Shown here piece after piece: positions 41,918 through 49,665 of a stretch of DNA of 64,000 bases. The number at the start of each line of letters is the position of its first letter. The first letter of the stretch is position 1. The position numbers were made by a program, and so were the translations under genes. Source of the DNA: JBDRMV01 sp043825615 (GTDB taxonomy: Bacteria; CG03); assembly GCA_043825615.1 (NCBI GenBank), contig JBDRRS010000004.1, forward strand, positions 1 to 64,000, in the 5' to 3' direction. Below the pieces are notes generated by a model that was given only the letters and a program-made list of their open reading frames with translations, searched no databases and had not been told where the DNA came from.

Positions 41918-42943
41918 TCAAGCCATACTCTTACGGCGTTTAATGCCCAATCCAATCAAGACAGCCATCAAGAGGGTTATAATACCTCCGACCAAACCGG
42001 AAACAGATGTCCCTGAATCAACAGCAGGCCAGGACGGTTCTGCGTTGGTTTCAGACTCAACTTCGGATACACTTTTCCTAAAACCATAGTCTGGTAAAAA
42101 AGCTGTTTTTTCCTGAATAGCAGACAAAGATGTATGCATAGCCGCATGACTTTCCAGTTCTTCTTTACCTGCGGTTTTAAACATTGCCCATTCCAACCCA
42201 TCCGGATTAGAGGAGGCAAACCAGCTCAACACCCCGCCTGTAATTGCCGCAGCTATTATCATTCCAAGAAGAACTTTCTTCATATTAACCTGCTTGCCGA
42301 TTGGAGCAGAGCTTACAATCTCCGGACTTGCTTTCCAGACAAAAGTCACAACTGCGGCAGTAACAAGACCTTCCACAATACCGATAGCTAAGTGAATCGG
42401 CTGCATCAAAAGCACAAACGTACGCAAAGGCAGTTCCGATATGCCTGAAAACACCGTCTCAAGAACTACACCAAAAGCCCCTAATTGCAACCCGGCAATT
42501 GCACCGATAAGAGACCCGAACATTATTTTTCCCTGAGTAGAACTATCCCCTGCAATTTTACGATAGATCAACGGATAGATAACGAAACAGGGAAAAAAGC
42601 CGAGGTTAATAATGTTACATCCCAAAGCCAGAAGCCCGCCGTCTGCAAAAAAAAGCGCCTGAACAATCAGCACTGAAGCCATTACAAGAAAAGCCGCATA
42701 CGGGCCGAGCAGGATTGCCAGAATCATGCCCCCGCCCAAGTGTCCGCTGGAGCCGGTAGCCGGAATGCTGAAATTGATCATCTGCGCCGCAAAAATAAAA
42801 GCGCCCAATACACCCATAAGCGGAACCTTGCGGTCGTCCATTTCTTCTTTTACTTTTTTGGAGCTAAAACCGATAAGTCCCGCGGCTGCTGCCCACATAG
42901 CAGCACCAACTGCGGGAGAAATTAAAGCGTCTGCCATATGCAT
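41918..42943 (-). CDS. Nickel/cobalt ECF substrate-binding subunit NikM-NikN fusion
   Basis: A 341-residue fusion. Residues 1-~215 are CbiM/NikM with the metal-binding start MHMADALISPAVG and the loop GSSGHLGGGMILAILLGPYAAFL. The C-terminal part (SWFASSNPDGLEWAMFK, then a final helix) is the NikN-type accessory domain. Nickel is favoured over cobalt by the adjacent hydrogenase operon, NikR, and the absence of any visible cobalamin riboswitch. The 174-bp leader holds a strong AGGAGG site and two similar 17-bp strings (42951-42967 and 43021-43037). Confidence 0.93.
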   Translation of the reverse strand: MHMADALISPAVGAAMWAAAAGLIGFSSKKVKEEMDDRKVPLMGVLGAFIFAAQMINFSIPATGSSGHLGGGMILAILLGPYAAFLVMASVLIVQALFFADGGLLALGCNIINLGFFPCFVIYPLIYRKIAGDSSTQGKIMFGSLIGAIAGLQLGAFGVVLETVFSGISELPLRTFVLLMQPIHLAIGIVEGLVTAAVVTFVWKASPEIVSSAPIGKQVNMKKVLLGMIIAAAITGGVLSWFASSNPDGLEWAMFKTAGKEELESHAAMHTSLSAIQEKTAFLPDYGFRKSVSEVESETNAEPSWPAVDSGTSVSGLVGGIITLLMAVLIGLGIKRRKSMA

Positions 42944-43117
42944 GGTTGCACCTCCTCGTATTCATACCAAAATCCGTATATTAATGCTGAAGCGAATTTA
43001 ACCTTATACCTCTCTTTATTCCGCCTCGTACCCATACAAAAATCAACTGACATTGCATCAAAAACCTGGATATTATTACCAATAACTCTGAACCTATATC
43101 TGTTATCTGTCATCTGT

Positions 43118-44089
43118 TCAAAAGCTCACTACCGCCTGCAAGGACAGGACATTATTGTCCGCTTCCGGTTTTTCTTTATTTATCTGGTATTCACCTCGTA
43201 CTGAAACGCCTTCAGCAATGCCGCAGCCGACAGCGAGCGTTGTTCTTTCAATTTTATCGCCAGCATCCGGTTTCCACTGCCCGAGACGCAAAACGCCGTA
43301 AACATTCCTGGATATACCGGCAAGAACCTGAACATAAAACCCGCTGTGTTTGTTTTCTCCCGTCCCGGGTAAATCTTCTTTTCCGATGATGTATTCTCCT
43401 TGTAATTTGAATTCCCCGGCGCAGAAACGAATGTCCGCGCCGCTTCTCTGCCACAGTTTTTCGGAATTGTCGTCAAGGTAAGGCCCTCTGGCGTATGAAA
43501 AACCGACTTCAATCCGCTCCGCAGGCGAAACGCCTATTCTGCCCCCGTAACTTTTTGAATTATTGTTGTCCGTCATCTGGTTTACCGGCGCGCTGCTTGC
43601 ATCAACATCAACGCCCATGCCGTTTACCACAAAAAGATTATAATTCAGCAAGAAATCTTTCCCGTGAAAATTTATTCCGATGTCGCCCCATCCCCCGTCC
43701 ATCATCAGTTCGGTCGTAAGGGGAGAACTTACGAGTTCCCTGTCGCATGCGGCGAAAGTCAGACAGTCAATCCCGAAAGGAATATCAATAAGCCCCGCCT
43801 GCAGACCGATTTTTTCTTTTAAGATACTGAAATCAACAAGCGTCTGTCCGAAAGCCGCACCGTCTTCCTCTACGACCACCGCTCCTTCAAAGACCGCTGT
43901 TTCGCTGATTTCGGTCTCAAAGTCGATTTCAAAAGCCCCCATTCCGAATGAACTGTTTTCCTTCTGAACGTCCTGATAGATGATGTCAACAAACCCGCTG
44001 ATGTCAACACCGGCATGCATTACGGATGTCAGAAAACCAATAAAAACCGCCGGAACAATCAACAGTTTCGATTTTCCCGCTTTCAACAT
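43118..44089 (-). CDS. Outer-membrane porin-like beta-barrel protein
   Basis: A 323-residue protein with a signal peptide (KSKLLIVPAVFIGFLTSVMHA, cut near residue 26), alternating amphipathic strands, and a C-terminal strand ending LSLQAVVSF, the BamA-recognition type. It resembles phosphate-selective/OprP-like porins. Lying next to nikMN, with its promoter overlapped by a NikR-like operator, it is a candidate nickel-uptake porin. Family and function are not certain, but an outer membrane is implied. Confidence 0.7.
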   Translation of the reverse strand: MLKAGKSKLLIVPAVFIGFLTSVMHAGVDISGFVDIIYQDVQKENSSFGMGAFEIDFETEISETAVFEGAVVVEEDGAAFGQTLVDFSILKEKIGLQAGLIDIPFGIDCLTFAACDRELVSSPLTTELMMDGGWGDIGINFHGKDFLLNYNLFVVNGMGVDVDASSAPVNQMTDNNNSKSYGGRIGVSPAERIEVGFSYARGPYLDDNSEKLWQRSGADIRFCAGEFKLQGEYIIGKEDLPGTGENKHSGFYVQVLAGISRNVYGVLRLGQWKPDAGDKIERTTLAVGCGIAEGVSVRGEYQINKEKPEADNNVLSLQAVVSF

Positions 44090-44111
44090 TCTAACCTCCT
44101 GCCGCTTAATA

Positions 44112-44138
44112 GTGTTACGTTTCCTGAAATTGTAACAT
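44112..44138 (-). promoter_or_regulatory. nikR: Predicted NikR operator at the porin promoter
   Basis: An inverted repeat GTGTTAC-N13-GTAACAT (44112-44118, 44132-44138). The half-site GTGTTAC and the spacing are like those described for some non-enterobacterial NikR proteins. It overlaps the porin -10 box, so nickel-loaded NikR would repress. Inference from motif and context. Confidence 0.6.
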
Positions 44139-44156
44139 TTATTTAAAACCTGTCAA
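44129..44156 (-). promoter_or_regulatory. Sigma70-type promoter of the porin gene
   Basis: Reverse strand: consensus TTGACA (44151-44156), 16-bp spacer, TACAAT (44129-44134). An AGGAGG ribosome site lies 5 bases before the porin ATG. The palindromic operator covers the -10 and start region. Confidence 0.7.
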
Positions 44157-44228
44157 GAGGCTGTCCTGCTATGTCCTGCTGCTGTTATTTAACCGATGAT
44201 ATATACGGAGGCAAAATCCCGCGATTTT

Positions 44229-44837
44229 TCAAATAGATTTTATTTTTTTCCGAACATAAGACCTGATTTTTTCATTGGGAATTTCTTTCGACCATTCTTT
44301 TACTTTTTTGAAACTGAATGACTTGGGAAAATGCAATTCAGGAAAATAACCAAATTGTTTTTTCCTGCACCCTGAAAGGTACAAACTGTCAACCAACGCT
44401 TTTTCCGGCTCTGCAATTAAGAAACTGCCTGTTCCTTTATACCAGACGAACCCTTTAAAAAAAGAAGGCGCTATCCGATGTATGGAAAAATCTCCTATCT
44501 TAGTATTGATTCTTTTTGTGTGAGCGGTCGAGGCAAGCGTAATTTCCTGAGGGATTTGCTCAATTATACCGTACAAATGAAGAGCGCTTATAAAAGAAAC
44601 ATAAACCCTGTGACTCGGAAGCAGAAACGGCGTTACTGCATAAGGACTTAACTGCTTATTGCCTTCTTCAGCCCATATACCTCTGCATATCTTTAAAACC
44701 AGACCTTCTTTTCGCAGGAAACCAAGCGCCTGTGTTACGGCGGATAAAGATCTCATTGAAAAAGCGGATAATTCCTGTGTTGTAAATACAGGGCGGTCCA
44801 GTTTCCTGATAAATGACAGAATGGAACGTTTACGCAT
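44229..44837 (-). CDS. AbiEi-type antitoxin (type IV toxin-antitoxin)
   Basis: A 202-residue AbiEi-like protein with an N-terminal winged-helix domain (FTTQELSAFSMRSLSAVTQALGFLRKEGLV, residues ~19-48) and a C-terminal antitoxin region containing SFISALHLYGIIEQIP and IAEPEKALVDSLYLS. In known AbiE systems AbiEi represses its own promoter and counters the AbiEii toxin. Here it is the second gene, after the toxin, the reverse of the usual order, with an 8-base overlap. Confidence 0.82.
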   Translation of the reverse strand: MRKRSILSFIRKLDRPVFTTQELSAFSMRSLSAVTQALGFLRKEGLVLKICRGIWAEEGNKQLSPYAVTPFLLPSHRVYVSFISALHLYGIIEQIPQEITLASTAHTKRINTKIGDFSIHRIAPSFFKGFVWYKGTGSFLIAEPEKALVDSLYLSGCRKKQFGYFPELHFPKSFSFKKVKEWSKEIPNEKIRSYVRKKIKSI

Positions 44838-45630
44838 TTATTCCCCGCAATTCATCAATAAAATCAGACACTTTTAATTTAATTTCATCCCATAAAGAAT
44901 CCGAATCATAAATTGCCTGATCTTCAGCAGAGAAATAAGAAATTACCGTATCCCTGAATCTTTCGAAACTCACTTCAAAAATATTTTCATACGCTTTTGT
45001 TAACCGGTTGTTTTTTATTTTAATATCCTTTAGCCGGGAGGAGTCAAACTGAGAGCTCAAAATATACAGGTCAAAAATATCCCTGGCCTGAATTACGGCT
45101 CTTGCTGCAAGAGCGTCTATTTTCTGCATAGCCGAAGATTGAATATCATAATGCGGAGCCAGTAACGGCGGCAATTTATATGCGCGTAAAACAGCATTTG
45201 AAACCGGCTGAACAATGCTCTTCCCCTTAAATCCTCTGCGGGAAAATTCAACCTTTGTGAAAAGGTCCTCGCCCGCGGAAGTTATTAGATGGATTTTAAA
45301 ACGCTGTGTGGTTTCCGTTTGTTTTGCACGGGCCATATCGGGAAGAATAACTCTTTCAATACCAAACTGATTAAAACTCTCTTGAAAATACGGCGCTTGC
45401 AGCATTTTCATAACAATATCTTTGAGGGCAGTCACCTCTACACCAGATACATCCAAATCCATATCCTCTGAATACCGGATACTCTGGAAAAAAAAACGCA
45501 GGTTTGATCCTCCTTTGACCGAATAATACTTTGTTTTAACTTTTCTGGATAAAAACCTTAAAAATTCCAGATGAAATATTTCTCTCAACTGTAACTGATT
45601 ATATACCGGCGCCATTTTCTCCTCCCTCAT
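44830..45630 (-). CDS. AbiEii-type nucleotidyltransferase toxin
   Basis: A 266-residue AbiEii/AbiGii-family protein. The nucleotidyltransferase core KGGSNLRFFF (residues 39-48) and SEDMDLD (54-60) is intact, as are later conserved blocks (RGFKGKSIVQPVS, KIDALAARAVIQARDIFDLYIL). Known relatives transfer nucleotides to tRNA acceptor ends or bind GTP, stopping growth or phage. Upstream is a 16-bp perfect inverted repeat likely to be the autoregulation site. Confidence 0.88.
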   Translation of the reverse strand: MREEKMAPVYNQLQLREIFHLEFLRFLSRKVKTKYYSVKGGSNLRFFFQSIRYSEDMDLDVSGVEVTALKDIVMKMLQAPYFQESFNQFGIERVILPDMARAKQTETTQRFKIHLITSAGEDLFTKVEFSRRGFKGKSIVQPVSNAVLRAYKLPPLLAPHYDIQSSAMQKIDALAARAVIQARDIFDLYILSSQFDSSRLKDIKIKNNRLTKAYENIFEVSFERFRDTVISYFSAEDQAIYDSDSLWDEIKLKVSDFIDELRGINA

Positions 45631-45634
45631 TATT

Positions 45635-45689
45635 GGAGTGCAAAGCGAGAGCTTTGCCTTCTTCTGGTCAAACTTTCGTTTGACACTCC
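45635..45689. repeat. 55-bp element with GGAGTG/CACTCC ends and two hairpins
   Basis: The ends GGAGTG (45635-45640) and CACTCC (45684-45689) are inverted repeats. Inside lie two stem-loops, CAAAGC-gaga-GCTTTG and GTCAAAC-tttc-GTTTGAC. It lies in the leader of the AbiEii gene, immediately before its ATG. It may be a small palindromic mobile unit or a regulatory RNA. Confidence 0.55.
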
Positions 45690-45705
45690 TTTATAGTAAA
45701 CTATT

Positions 45706-45743
45706 ATGTATCATTATTTAGTTACACCTAAATAATGATACAT
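45706..45743. promoter_or_regulatory. 16-bp inverted repeat, probable AbiEi operator
   Basis: ATGTATCATTATTTAG (45706-45721) and its exact complement CTAAATAATGATACAT (45728-45743) enclose 6 bases. It lies 76 bp before the toxin start, as expected of the negative autoregulation site used by AbiEi antitoxins. AT-rich sequence here probably also contains the promoter. Confidence 0.6.
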
Positions 45744-45814
45744 TGTCATTTTATAGATAAAAGTATGATTTGTCAACAGGCAGTCGTATAGAATGCCGTA
45801 TAGAAATTAAACTA

Positions 45815-46228
45815 TTAGATTTCTTTGCCGGTTGTGGCGGGAGTGAGGGATGCGAATTTTACGCCTTTGGCGGATTTCAGTTTGTTCGCGAGACTCTGAA
45901 TCTTTTCCGGATGCCCTCTTACAATAACAATCTCAAAACAATTGTGATGGTCAAGATGAACGTGCTGTGATGAGATTATTATTTCGTGATAATCGTGCTG
46001 TATATCGGTAAGTTTATTTACAATATCTCTCCTGTGGTGGTCGTAAACGAGAATGACTGCTCCGGCAACCATTCTGCCTTTTATCCATTCGTCTTTAACA
46101 AGTTCTCTGCATATTAAATCGCTTATTGCCTTGGACCTCGTAGGATAGTTTTTCGTTTTTATGTGTCTGTCGAATTTTTTAAGAAGATTTTTATTGAGAG
46201 AAACACTGAATCTTTTTAATTCCGTCAT
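45815..46228 (-). CDS. nikR: Nickel-responsive regulator NikR
   Basis: A 137-residue ribbon-helix-helix repressor with a C-terminal ACT-like nickel domain. The DNA-binding strand is MTELKRFSVSLNKNLLKKFD. The full nickel site is present: His78, His89, His91 and Cys97 (QHDYHEIIISSQHVHLDHHNC), the exact spacing of E. coli His76/87/89/Cys95. A GTG six codons upstream (46246) is an alternative start. It starts 28 bases after rpsN and so may be read from the ribosomal operon. Likely targets are the porin and the nickel transporter. Confidence 0.95.
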   Translation of the reverse strand: MTELKRFSVSLNKNLLKKFDRHIKTKNYPTRSKAISDLICRELVKDEWIKGRMVAGAVILVYDHHRRDIVNKLTDIQHDYHEIIISSQHVHLDHHNCFEIVIVRGHPEKIQSLANKLKSAKGVKFASLTPATTGKEI

Positions 46229-46256
46229 AAAACCAGAACCCTGCACCTATTTTCTT

Positions 46257-46442
46257 TTACCAGCTGGCTTTTTTTATGCCCGGTATCTCGCCTTTGTGGG
46301 CAAGTTCCCTGAAACAGAGCCGGCAAAGACCGAAGTCCCTGTAGTAACTCCTCGGCCTACCGCATCTGAGGCACCTGTTCTTTTCGCGGACTCTGAACTT
46401 CTGAACCCTCTTGGATTTTTCGATTTTACACTTCTTAGCCAT
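46257..46442 (-). CDS. rpsN: 30S ribosomal protein S14, zinc-binding type
   Basis: A 61-residue short S14 with zinc cysteines CLRCGRP and CRLCFREL and the ending HKGEIPGIKKASW. It is the last ribosomal gene before the interruption; its usual downstream neighbour rpsH lies 22.7 kb away. Confidence 0.97.
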   Translation of the reverse strand: MAKKCKIEKSKRVQKFRVREKNRCLRCGRPRSYYRDFGLCRLCFRELAHKGEIPGIKKASW

Positions 46443-46445
46443 TTT

Positions 46446-46991
46446 TTATTTTCTAAAAGGTACCCCAAGCATTCCGAGATACGTCTCCCCCTCTTCAACC
46501 GTTTCTGTCTTCATACAAAGAGTAATTCCTATCCCCACCGGTTTTGAAATTTTACTTACCTGCACTTCCGGAAAAATGGAAATATCCTTAATCCCCATAT
46601 TGTAATTACCGCTATTATCGAACGATTTTTTCCCAAGACCTCTGAAATCCCTCATCCGCGGTATGGCAATGTTCACAAAACGGTCTAGAAATTCCCACAT
46701 TTTATCCTTCCTTAACGTAGCCATACAGCCGAGCGGCTGACCTGCCTTTGTTTTGAAATTTGATATCGCCTGCCGCGCTTTTGTTCTGACCGGCTGCTGC
46801 CCGGCAATACGCGCAACCTGCGCAATGGCCTCGTCAAGAAATTTGGCATCTTCCTTGGCGGCATTGTGCGCGCAGCTGATTACGATTTTCAAAAGCCGCG
46901 GCGACTGAAGTTTGTTTTTATACTTGAATTTTTTCGCCATCTCAAGGACGACCTTTTCATTGATTTCCTTTAACCGCGGGACATATTTCAT
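46446..46991 (-). CDS. rplE: 50S ribosomal protein L5
   Basis: A 181-residue L5 (5S rRNA-binding). QSPRLLKIVISCAHN, GQQPVRTKARQAISNFKTKAGQPLGCMATLRKDKMWEFLDR and RDFRGLGKKSFDNSGNYNMG are standard. Overlaps rplX by 4 bases. Confidence 0.97.
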   Translation of the reverse strand: MKYVPRLKEINEKVVLEMAKKFKYKNKLQSPRLLKIVISCAHNAAKEDAKFLDEAIAQVARIAGQQPVRTKARQAISNFKTKAGQPLGCMATLRKDKMWEFLDRFVNIAIPRMRDFRGLGKKSFDNSGNYNMGIKDISIFPEVQVSKISKPVGIGITLCMKTETVEEGETYLGMLGVPFRK

Positions 46992-47293
46992 ATTATTTCA
47001 CCGCACTTTTTGCAGAATCTTACTTTACCTTCCTTGATAATCCTGAACCCGACTCTCGCCGGTTTGTTGCAGTGAGAACAAACCAGTTTAATTGCCGACA
47101 AACTTATGGGGCTTTCCTTTTCCTGAATCCCGCCGGGCGAACTCTGCGTCGCCCGGGCGTGTCTTTTTACCATATTGACCTTGCTGACAAGCGCCTTGTT
47201 TGTGGCGGGAAAAATCTTTACCACCTCGCTGAGTTTCCCTTTGTATTTTCCCTTAATCACTATGACTTTGTCTTTTTTTCTTATCCTGTTCAT
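46988..47293 (-). CDS. rplX: 50S ribosomal protein L24
   Basis: A 101-residue L24 with the KOW motif VIVIKGKYKGKLSEVVKIFP near the start. Its C terminus carries a four-cysteine zinc-ribbon-like region (LVCSHCNKP...RFCKKCGE), found in some L24 lineages. Confidence 0.96.
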   Translation of the reverse strand: MNRIRKKDKVIVIKGKYKGKLSEVVKIFPATNKALVSKVNMVKRHARATQSSPGGIQEKESPISLSAIKLVCSHCNKPARVGFRIIKEGKVRFCKKCGEII

Positions 47294-47336
47294 ATCTTTT
47301 TCCTTAATCCGGGTGGTGGGAGGGCAGCGTTCATAA

Positions 47337-47705
47337 TTATACGACTTCCGGCGCCAAAGAAATTATTTTCGTAAAACCCTTCCCCCTTAATTCCCTGGCG
47401 ACGGGACCGAAAATTCTTGTCGCTCTCGGTTCATTTTTATCGTCAAGAACCACACAGGCATTATCCGAGAACCTGACCCGCGTTCCGTCGCCTCTTTTCG
47501 TCGGAAAAACGGTTCTCACAATAACCGCCCTGATAACCTCGCCTTTCTTTATTGCGGCATTCGGCACGGCTTTTTTAACGGCCGCCTTGATGAGATCACC
47601 GACTCTTGCGTATCTTCTTTTTGAACCTCCGTAAGCATGTATGCACATAACAATCTTGGCTCCGGAGTTGTCGCACACATTTAACCTGCTCTGTAATTGA
47701 ATCAT
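47337..47705 (-). CDS. rplN: 50S ribosomal protein L14
   Basis: A 122-residue L14. MIQLQSRLNVCDNSGAKIVMCI opens it, with GDLIKAAVKKAVPNAAIKKGEV and the ending ELRGKGFTKIISLAPEVV. Confidence 0.97.
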   Translation of the reverse strand: MIQLQSRLNVCDNSGAKIVMCIHAYGGSKRRYARVGDLIKAAVKKAVPNAAIKKGEVIRAVIVRTVFPTKRGDGTRVRFSDNACVVLDDKNEPRATRIFGPVARELRGKGFTKIISLAPEVV

Positions 47706-47736
47706 AATTTTTTAAGCGCCGGATGTATCAACTGAA

Positions 47737-47970
47737 TCATTTTTCAACGCTCAGAACCACCCATCTTTTTAATTTGCTGAACGGGCGGGATTCCATCAGG
47801 ACAACCCTGTCACCCTTTACGGAAATATTTTTTTCGTCATGGCAGTGTATCTTCCTCGCAGCTCTGACCACCTTGTCGTATTTAGAATGACTGAAAGTCC
47901 TACGCACCTCAACAACCCTCGTTTTGTCGGAACCATCTCTCAAAACAATTCCTGTCAGTTTTTTACGCAT
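47737..47970 (-). CDS. rpsQ: 30S ribosomal protein S17
   Basis: A 77-residue S17, an OB-fold protein binding 16S rRNA. KLTGIVLRDGSDKTRVVEVRRTFSHSKYDKVVRAARKIHCHDE and GDRVVLMESRPFSKLKRWVV are typical. Confidence 0.95.
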   Translation of the reverse strand: MRKKLTGIVLRDGSDKTRVVEVRRTFSHSKYDKVVRAARKIHCHDEKNISVKGDRVVLMESRPFSKLKRWVVLSVEK

Positions 47971-47993
47971 TTTACCTCGTTTTTTTTACATTA

Positions 47994-48066
47994 GTTGGGG
48001 ACAGTTGATAGTTGGGGACAGGGCTTTTCAAGACCTGTCCCCTTCCATAGCCCTGTCCCCTTCCTT
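47994..48066. repeat. GGGGACAG repeat, copy 5, overlapping the rpmC 3' end
   Basis: Two direct agttggggacag units, a hairpin (ggggacagggcttttcaagacctgtcccc) and an inverted cctgtccccttcc unit lie between rpsQ and rpmC. The last dozen codons of rpmC fall inside it. Confidence 0.88.
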
Positions 48067-48240
48067 TAAATAAGTTCTCGCGCGGGCGATATCTTTCTTC
48101 AATTTGGAAATCTCCGATGTGTTTTTCAACGCCCGCTGTTTTTTTTTCATTCTTAACACAACAAGATTTTTTTCAAAGTCCCTGATTTTAACCTTCAATT
48201 CCCCGGGAGAAAGTTCTTTCAATTTTGATTTTTTCGCCAT
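48028..48240 (-). CDS. rpmC: 50S ribosomal protein L29 with repeat-derived C terminus
   Basis: L29 of 70 residues. The body (KLKELSPGELKVKIRDFEKNL, then KKKQRALKNTSEISKLKKDIARARTYLKE) is standard. The final residues GDRAMEGDRS are translated from the GGGGACAG repeat that follows, so the native stop appears to have been replaced. The stop codon lies within the repeat hairpin. One-base overlap with rplP. Confidence 0.93.
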   Translation of the reverse strand: MAKKSKLKELSPGELKVKIRDFEKNLVVLRMKKKQRALKNTSEISKLKKDIARARTYLKEGDRAMEGDRS

Positions 48241-48647
48241 TACCGCCTCGCAACCATTGTCGTGGCAATACCCAGTTTATGCGTGATAAGTTTAAAAACT
48301 TTTTTAACTTCCGCGCCGGGGATACCCTCAATTTCAAAAAGAATCTGCCCGGGCTTAACCGGCGCAACCCACCCCTCCACGGGGCCCTTGCCCTTTCCCA
48401 TTCTCGTCTCCGCCGGCTTTTTTGTTATGGGCTTGTCGGGAAATATCCTTATCCAGACTTTCCCTCCCTTCTTTATGCTCCTCACGAGGGCTATTCTGCA
48501 CGCCTCAATCTGACGGGCGCTGATTTTCCGGGCGGCCTGCGCTTTCAGGCCCCATTCTCCGAAGGCTACGAAAACGGACCTCGTCGCATTTCCCCTTATT
48601 CTTCCTTTCATCATTTTTCTGTATTTTACCTTTTTCGGGGCAAGCAT
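48240..48647 (-). CDS. rplP: 50S ribosomal protein L16
   Basis: A 135-residue L16. It begins MLAPKKVKYRKMMKGR and contains FGEWGLKAQAARKISARQIEACRIAL and RMGKGKGPVEGWVAPVKPG near the peptidyl-transferase side. Confidence 0.97.
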   Translation of the reverse strand: MLAPKKVKYRKMMKGRIRGNATRSVFVAFGEWGLKAQAARKISARQIEACRIALVRSIKKGGKVWIRIFPDKPITKKPAETRMGKGKGPVEGWVAPVKPGQILFEIEGIPGAEVKKVFKLITHKLGIATTMVARR

Positions 48648-49339
48648 TATTCTTTTTCAGTCGGAGGCATTACGGCGGATTCATCTTCCGCAGCCGGCGC
48701 TACAACCGGTTCTACTATGACCTCTCCCCTTTTGTGAATCCAAACTTTCACGCCGATAATTCCATACCTCGTATACGCTTTTGAAAAACCGTAGTCAATA
48801 TCCTTGAACAGGGACTGAAGCGGAACACTCCCGTCCTTGAACCACTCCCTCCTTGCAATTTCGGCGCCGCCGAGCCGGCCTGAGACCATAATCTTCGCGC
48901 CGAGGGCGCCATCGCCCGTTATATTTTTAACCAGTTTCTTGCAAATACTTCTGAACGGCATCTTCCTTTCTATCTGAACAGCAGCCATTTCGGAGGCAAT
49001 CTGCGCATCAAGAAAAGGTTTCTTGACCTCGCTTACGTTTACTTTTACGTCTTTATTAAGCGCCGTTGAAATATCCTCTCTCAACGCGTCTATGGTGGCT
49101 CCTTTCTGCCCGATAACAAGACCCGGACGGGCGGTGTGAATCGTGACAACCGTCTGCGAAGACGCCTTCTCTATTTCAATCTTCGAAATCTGCGCGTGCA
49201 CGAGGTGTTTGTGGACCATCTGCCGGATTTTAATATCTTCTATAACCGACTCCGCGCTGCCCCGTTTCATAAACCATCTGCTTGTCCAGTTCTTTGTTAC
49301 TCCGACCCGGAAACCGAAAGGATGAATTTTCTGACCCAT
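48647..49339 (-). CDS. rpsC: 30S ribosomal protein S3
   Basis: A 230-residue S3. MGQKIHPFGFRVGVTKNWTSRW, the KH-domain VIGQKGATIDALRED and GRLGGAEIARREWFKDGSVPL are present. A C-terminal tail of about 20 acidic/proline residues (PAAEDESAVMPPTEKE) is extra. One-base overlaps on each side. Confidence 0.97.
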   Translation of the reverse strand: MGQKIHPFGFRVGVTKNWTSRWFMKRGSAESVIEDIKIRQMVHKHLVHAQISKIEIEKASSQTVVTIHTARPGLVIGQKGATIDALREDISTALNKDVKVNVSEVKKPFLDAQIASEMAAVQIERKMPFRSICKKLVKNITGDGALGAKIMVSGRLGGAEIARREWFKDGSVPLQSLFKDIDYGFSKAYTRYGIIGVKVWIHKRGEVIVEPVVAPAAEDESAVMPPTEKE

Positions 49340-49650
49340 TACTTCTCTCCCACTTCAACCGTTATATGGCTGACTCTTTTCTTAATAACACTGCTCCTAC
49401 CGAATGCTCCCGGCCTCATTCTCTTTAATGCCGGACCCGGAGTTACAAAAATCTTTTTAACGCTGAGACGCCCCGAACCCTGCGCAGCGGCCGCTTTTAT
49501 AACTTTACCGACGGCATTTGCCGTGCTCGTATTCATCACCGCAAGTTTTGCCATTGCGACTTCAGCATCAAGCCCTCTCACAGCATTCAGGTAACGCGCT
49601 ACCTTCTTCGGTGAAACCCTCAAATACTTTGCCTTTGCGGTATATTCCAT
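49339..49650 (-). CDS. rplV: 50S ribosomal protein L22
   Basis: A 103-residue L22. The sequence runs YTAKAKYLRVSPKKVARYLNAVRG, then LSVKKIFVTPGPALKRMRPGAFGR, the exit-tunnel loop, then SHITVEVGEK. Confidence 0.97.
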   Translation of the reverse strand: MEYTAKAKYLRVSPKKVARYLNAVRGLDAEVAMAKLAVMNTSTANAVGKVIKAAAAQGSGRLSVKKIFVTPGPALKRMRPGAFGRSSVIKKRVSHITVEVGEK

Positions 49651-49665
49651 TTTAATAAACGCCTA

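Noticed and set aside
42944..43117. Cobalamin riboswitch before the NikMN gene
   Set aside because: No B12-box-like sequence or typical stem set was found in the 174-bp leader; only a ribosome site and two similar 17-bp strings are visible.
23554..46256. Prophage or classical integrative element
   Set aside because: No integrase, transposase, phage structural gene, tRNA att site or clear end duplications; only repeats and a toxin-antitoxin pair suggest mobility.
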